Assembly: GCA_945870175.1 (NCBI GenBank)
Contig: CAMBRJ010000068.1
Coordinates: 1-9,652 of the forward strand
Origin: Gemmatimonas phototrophica
GTDB taxonomy: Bacteria > Gemmatimonadota > Gemmatimonadetes > Gemmatimonadales > Gemmatimonadaceae
Length of the DNA: 9,652 nucleotides
Direction: 5' to 3'
Shown here: in pieces, positions 7,001-9,652 of the stretch
Layout of the letters: the number at the start of each line of letters is the position of its first letter
How positions within the stretch are numbered: the stretch's first letter is position 1
The notes under the pieces: generated by a model
What the model saw: the letters and a program-made list of their open reading frames with translations, nothing else
Told to the model about the DNA's origin: nothing
The model's database searches: none
Position numbers and translations under genes: made by a program

Positions 7001-8758
7001 GCCACCCTGGCCCTGCGTGGCACGCGGGAACAGCCACGCATCGACGGAACGGTCGACTTGCGTGACGCCGTCGCCGGTCGCGTCCGCTTCGGCGATCTCT
7101 TCGCCACCGCGCACTACGATTCGCTGCGCTTGAATGTCGAGGGCGCGTTGCGACTGGGTGGCAAGCCGGCGCTGCAGGCCTCCGCCTCGTTGCCCCTCGA
7201 CCTCGCCCTCATGGGCAACCGGACGCGTCAACTCAACGAGCCGCTGACCGGTCGCATTGTGACCGCACAGGCCGACCTCACGTTGCTCGAGTCGGTGTTT
7301 CCTGACGTCACGCGAGCCCGCGGTACGTTGTTCACCGACGTGGCGCTCACCGGCACGTGGGATCGTCCTCGACTCCGTGGCGAGGTACGGCTCGATAGCG
7401 CATCACTGTCGCTCGACAATCTCGGCATCCGGCTCGACCACGCGCGCGCCGACATCGGACTCTTCGGCGACAGCATTCTGATTCGCCGCATCCGTGCGAC
7501 GACTGGCAGCCCTCAGGATTCGATCGGGATCAGCGGTGCGATCGGCATCCGGGAGATCGCCAATCCCACGTTCGATCTCCGACTGGCGGCCCACGAGTTT
7601 CAGGCGGTGGACAAGCCGCGGACGGCGTCGATCGTGATGACGACGACCACGCCGATCACGCTGTCCGGATCCCGCGATGCGCCTCGTGTGCAGGGCGCCG
7701 TGCGCATCGATCGGGGGCGCGTGTATATCCGCGCCCTCGCGCAACGTCGCGCGCTCGATCTCGCCGACAATATCGACATCATCGACACCACCCGCTTCGG
7801 TGTGAACGGGCTGCTGCCGTCCGCACCGCGGGCGATCATGCAGAACCTGCAGCTCGACAACGTGCGCGTGAGCATCGGCGACGATGTCTGGCTTCGCTCA
7901 CCGGAAGCCAACCTCAAGCTGGGCGGTGGGCTCCGCGTCACGCGGGCGCTCTCGCGCGACGGTCAGGTGCCGCGCCTGGCGCTGGCCGACTCACTCACGG
8001 TGGACCGCGGCACCTATCAGCTCAACCTCGGTATCGCCCGCCCTGGGTTCGAGGTCGAACGTGGGCTCGTGCGTTTCTTCGGCGATCCCGACCTCGAGCC
8101 TGCGCTCGATATCACCGCGCTGCATACCATCCGCGAGACGCGTCCGAACTCCAATCGGCAGGACGTGCGCGTTCGCGTGAACATCGCCGGGACGATCAAC
8201 CGTCCCACCCTGGCCCTGTCCAGCGCCGACAACCCGCCGCTCCCCGAGAGCGACCTGTTGAGCTACCTCGTGACCGGCGAGCCGGCGTACGCCCTGTTGG
8301 GCACGCCGTATGCTGAACAGGGCGCGACGCTCGCCCTCCGTTTGGCGGGCAGCTATCTGTCGAGCCGTTTAGCCGGCGGCCGTTTCGACGTGGTACAAGT
8401 GGAGCCAACGGCCCTTAATCCCGGGGATGCCGCTAATCTGCGCGAGAATGGCCTCGGCATCCTCGCCTCCACTCGCGTCGGAGTCGGCGGTCAAATTGCC
8501 CGAAATACGTACTTCACCTTCAGCACGGGGCTGTGCGGGTTGTCCAGCCAAACATCGGGGGGCGGCGACGCGCTGTCCCTGTTCGCGCAGGGGCTGGGAG
8601 TGAAGGTGGAGCGGCGCTTCGAGGGGGGACTGAGCGCGGCGCTTGGCCTCGAGCCGGGCTCTAGTGCGCAGACCTGCGGCCGACAGGGGATCAGCCGCAC
8701 GTTCCAGCAGACGCCGCCGCAGATCGGCATCGACTTCTTTCGCAGCTGGACGTTCTGA
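4097..8758 (+). CDS. tamB: TamB: inner-membrane-anchored translocation/assembly module protein (DUF490/AsmA-like)
   Basis: This 1553-residue protein is the periplasm-spanning partner of TamA. Family members form a long hydrophobic beta-groove implicated in outer-membrane protein assembly and phospholipid transport. An acidic, Pro-rich cytoplasmic tail (1-28) and a basic patch (RRLRRR, 31-36) precede a single membrane anchor at about 37-60, which fits inside-positive topology. AsmA/TamB-like sequence follows at about 88-150 (GTLFTDITIDSIDI, then ATYDPRDLL and IVIKSLEI). The long middle is made of alternating polar/hydrophobic strands. The conserved TamB C-terminal domain occupies roughly the last 400 residues, with LPESDLLSYLVTG at 1382-1394 and a terminal Phe (FFRSWTF). 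It is longer than the roughly 1260-residue E. coli protein. The start is fixed by the overlap with tamA, although the reading frame stays open for another 120 codons upstream. Only two cysteines exist in the whole protein, C1480 and C1527. Confidence 0.95.
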   Translation: MRDDTTPNAAPSDDPLDDEFERPVTGTRGPRRLRRRTVVLATAAVLLSLMALLVGGVGALTQTDRGRAVILRALVPVIGRAIPGKLYVGKVSGTLFTDITIDSIDIRTPDGTPFLSTGPIRATYDPRDLLDRRIVIKSLEIMRPSITMIDYGNDEWNWKRALRKTGRLSAKSASRFGEYIVIDTTTIRELTFTARLPWVLSDTLKGAKRDSALTFNLTRLDGEVRRDGNRFVRVYRFVRGSLALGPSRVADPDSAGMRLAMRKMDVVWIYPPFWFRNMKGSVRKVADSLWIDGVSFQLANSGAHGTAKVVWGSGLPVRYDVKLKGDSVAMADMSWINATLPWTGGGSTFITIKNDPKNLAIIEYGLRDMDARALRSRLKGDMTFAVGGPVLKVNNVDLELLPANTELLRWFNGEPFPYDWQGNVTGRVMARGGPITDWQLDDAQLTFSDTHVPGAISRARARGVVDIYTPAEAILKGVDLELQQLDMRTPRFVNPLFPELNGFARGTMRLDSLWYDAFFSKADIELVDGPGQPSRFTGDGHFTLVTEGVKFDVDMQAVPLSYTTLSRSYPSLPLRGSAVGRIKAAGMAEQFNVQTTLAGEGGEISFIGRADAFEPEMGATGQWRVRGGNLQNLLGDNRYPITSLSMLGTVDLSASTIETLRGSLRATVDQFSRVADARLFGGTAVVVFDSGHVRVDTLTIESSAVRLTAQGGLGITAARRDSLSIAMTVDSLGGLRPWLSPTDSTTRAFVLAGDTLRGSIELSGQLSGSIDTLDPRGLDLRLRGDARDVHVATSRAQRASVDLAVRDLLRGANGALSATMDSASFAGIDIASAAGQSTLRGGLAERFGVQMRTSSESRVAMAGGVARNGDSTVVNIDTLTLRVDSASVRPRGFTLVAPAMLRFMPGANGTLGSLDSLVLQHTDTGRIAMRGGLAAGGVVTGRLDADRVALADIGRLLRTSGLTRGTASATLALRGTREQPRIDGTVDLRDAVAGRVRFGDLFATAHYDSLRLNVEGALRLGGKPALQASASLPLDLALMGNRTRQLNEPLTGRIVTAQADLTLLESVFPDVTRARGTLFTDVALTGTWDRPRLRGEVRLDSASLSLDNLGIRLDHARADIGLFGDSILIRRIRATTGSPQDSIGISGAIGIREIANPTFDLRLAAHEFQAVDKPRTASIVMTTTTPITLSGSRDAPRVQGAVRIDRGRVYIRALAQRRALDLADNIDIIDTTRFGVNGLLPSAPRAIMQNLQLDNVRVSIGDDVWLRSPEANLKLGGGLRVTRALSRDGQVPRLALADSLTVDRGTYQLNLGIARPGFEVERGLVRFFGDPDLEPALDITALHTIRETRPNSNRQDVRVRVNIAGTINRPTLALSSADNPPLPESDLLSYLVTGEPAYALLGTPYAEQGATLALRLAGSYLSSRLAGGRFDVVQVEPTALNPGDAANLRENGLGILASTRVGVGGQIARNTYFTFSTGLCGLSSQTSGGGDALSLFAQGLGVKVERRFEGGLSAALGLEPGSSAQTCGRQGISRTFQQTPPQIGIDFFRSWTF

Positions 8759-8821
8759 GCTCGGACTGGCTCGGCCGTATCTTGTTTCGACTGTTGTCGC
8801 CCGTTCGTCTTTCATCGCAAG

Positions 8822-9652
8822 ATGTCACCGACTCTGCCTCCCCCTCCCAGACTGTCTGAGCTCTCGCTGACGGAGTCTCTCGACGCGATCGATCGCGCCG
8901 AATCGACGGCCGCGCGCGTGCAGGTCGCGGCGGAGCTGCTCCACGGGATGGGGTTCGACCGGGTGGTGATCTCGCTGCGCGACGCGTCGCTGAATCCGCT
9001 GTCGGTGGTGCGGGTTGGGCTGCCGGAAACGAGCTCGCTGAGCGGGCTCGCCCTGAAGCCGCTACCGGGTGCCGTCTGGCGTCGACGTTTGTCGCATCTG
9101 GAGCGGTTCCGCGTGGGCGATCTGCACCTGCTCGACGGCAGCGATCCGTGGGTCTCTCGCGAGTTCTTCGGTGCCCTGGCGCCGCCGGCCGGAGACGGCC
9201 ACAGCTGGCTGCCCACCGACCTGATTGTCGCGCTGCTTCGTGGCGCGGACGGCAACCTGCTCGGCATCGTGAAACTGGCCGGTCCGCGGGATGGTCGTCG
9301 TCCCAGCGAAGTCCGCCGACGTGACCTCAGTGCGATCGTGCGCCACCTGGCGGCGCGCGTGGCCTATGACGCGCTGCGGGAATTGGCCGACCAGCGTCAT
9401 AAACGGCTGCTGCGATTACAGGAGGCCGGGGCCTCGCTCACGCGCTCGCTCGACGAGCACGAGATCATGCGTGAGCTCACCCGTCAGGTCCAGCTGGCCG
9501 TGCGCGCCGATGGTGTGGCGGTGCTGATCCCGGATCTCGACGGCGACATACTGACTACCGCCCTGCGTATCGTCCGCGGTGTCGAACGGGCCCGCGGCCC
9601 GGTGCGTCTGGGCGACGGCATCGTGGCGGAAGTCGCGCGCACCGGACGTCCG
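8822..9652 (+). CDS. GAF-domain signalling protein, 3' end beyond the window
   Basis: This open frame runs from ATG 8822 to the window edge with no stop (277 codons visible), so the gene is incomplete. After a Pro-rich start (residues 4-9), a first GAF-like domain covers about 20-183. Its C-terminal half is the clearest part: LIVALLRGADGNLLGIVKLAG at 134-154, then a basic stretch and the helix DLSAIVRHLAARVAYDAL. A charged helical linker (about 184-205) joins a second GAF domain from about 208, whose GDGIVAEVARTGRP at 264-277 is the typical GAF mid-domain motif. No cysteine is present in the visible part, and no haem or bilin site can be recognised. Tandem GAF modules usually precede a histidine kinase, diguanylate cyclase or PP2C phosphatase output, but none is visible here. 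It starts 63 bp after tamB on the same strand, without an obvious terminator or Shine-Dalgarno sequence, so membership in the tam operon is undecided. Confidence 0.85.
   Translation, partial: MSPTLPPPPRLSELSLTESLDAIDRAESTAARVQVAAELLHGMGFDRVVISLRDASLNPLSVVRVGLPETSSLSGLALKPLPGAVWRRRLSHLERFRVGDLHLLDGSDPWVSREFFGALAPPAGDGHSWLPTDLIVALLRGADGNLLGIVKLAGPRDGRRPSEVRRRDLSAIVRHLAARVAYDALRELADQRHKRLLRLQEAGASLTRSLDEHEIMRELTRQVQLAVRADGVAVLIPDLDGDILTTALRIVRGVERARGPVRLGDGIVAEVARTGRP

Noticed and set aside
6103..7107. A 334-codon minus-strand open frame opposite tamB
   Set aside because: It is Ser/Arg/Pro-rich and low in complexity, with no motif. It mirrors the GC-rich third positions of tamB.
8788..8799. A small hairpin (CGAC-TGTT-GTCG) in the tamB-GAF gap as a terminator
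   Set aside because: The stem is only four pairs and no T-run follows, so it is not a credible intrinsic terminator.

Overview
This window looks like a chromosomal segment of a high-GC, Gram-negative (diderm) bacterium. It encodes an Omp85 outer-membrane protein with three POTRA domains, a TamB-type envelope protein, and a lipoprotein with a clear lipobox. The combination of strong G/C codon bias, Omp85/TamB style and a GAF-domain signalling gene next door most resembles Gemmatimonadota. That placement is recalled family resemblance, not a search result, and is only moderately secure.

Layout from left to right. Positions 1-166 carry no gene and are dominated by a short tandem-repeat array built on the core GCGCC(G/C)(T/C)T. 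The array runs into the 3' end of the first gene. Positions 167-1807 (minus strand) encode a lipoprotein substrate-binding protein of the peptide/nickel ABC-transporter family 5. A 49-bp divergent gap with a perfect 10-bp palindrome near its centre separates it from the plus-strand tamA gene (1857-4097). tamA is joined to tamB (4097-8758) by a stop/start overlap, TGATG, so the two are almost certainly translated from one mRNA. After a 63-bp gap a GAF-domain signalling protein starts at 8822 and runs off the right edge (277 residues visible).

Functionally, the centre of the window is a two-gene TAM (translocation and assembly module) operon. TamA is the outer-membrane barrel with periplasmic POTRA domains. 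TamB is the inner-membrane-anchored, periplasm-spanning beta-rich partner. Together they are implicated in outer-membrane protein assembly and in lipid movement across the envelope. The divergent binding protein is a probable peptide-uptake component without its permease or ATPase in view. The GAF protein may be an independent transcription unit.

I did not find a convincing undescribed system. The items most worth a second look are the repeat array that overlaps the stop codon of the binding-protein gene, the in-frame 12-bp repeat that forms the hydrophobic core of its signal peptide, the palindrome in the divergent promoter gap, and the paired cysteines in TamA and at the extreme C-terminus of TamB.
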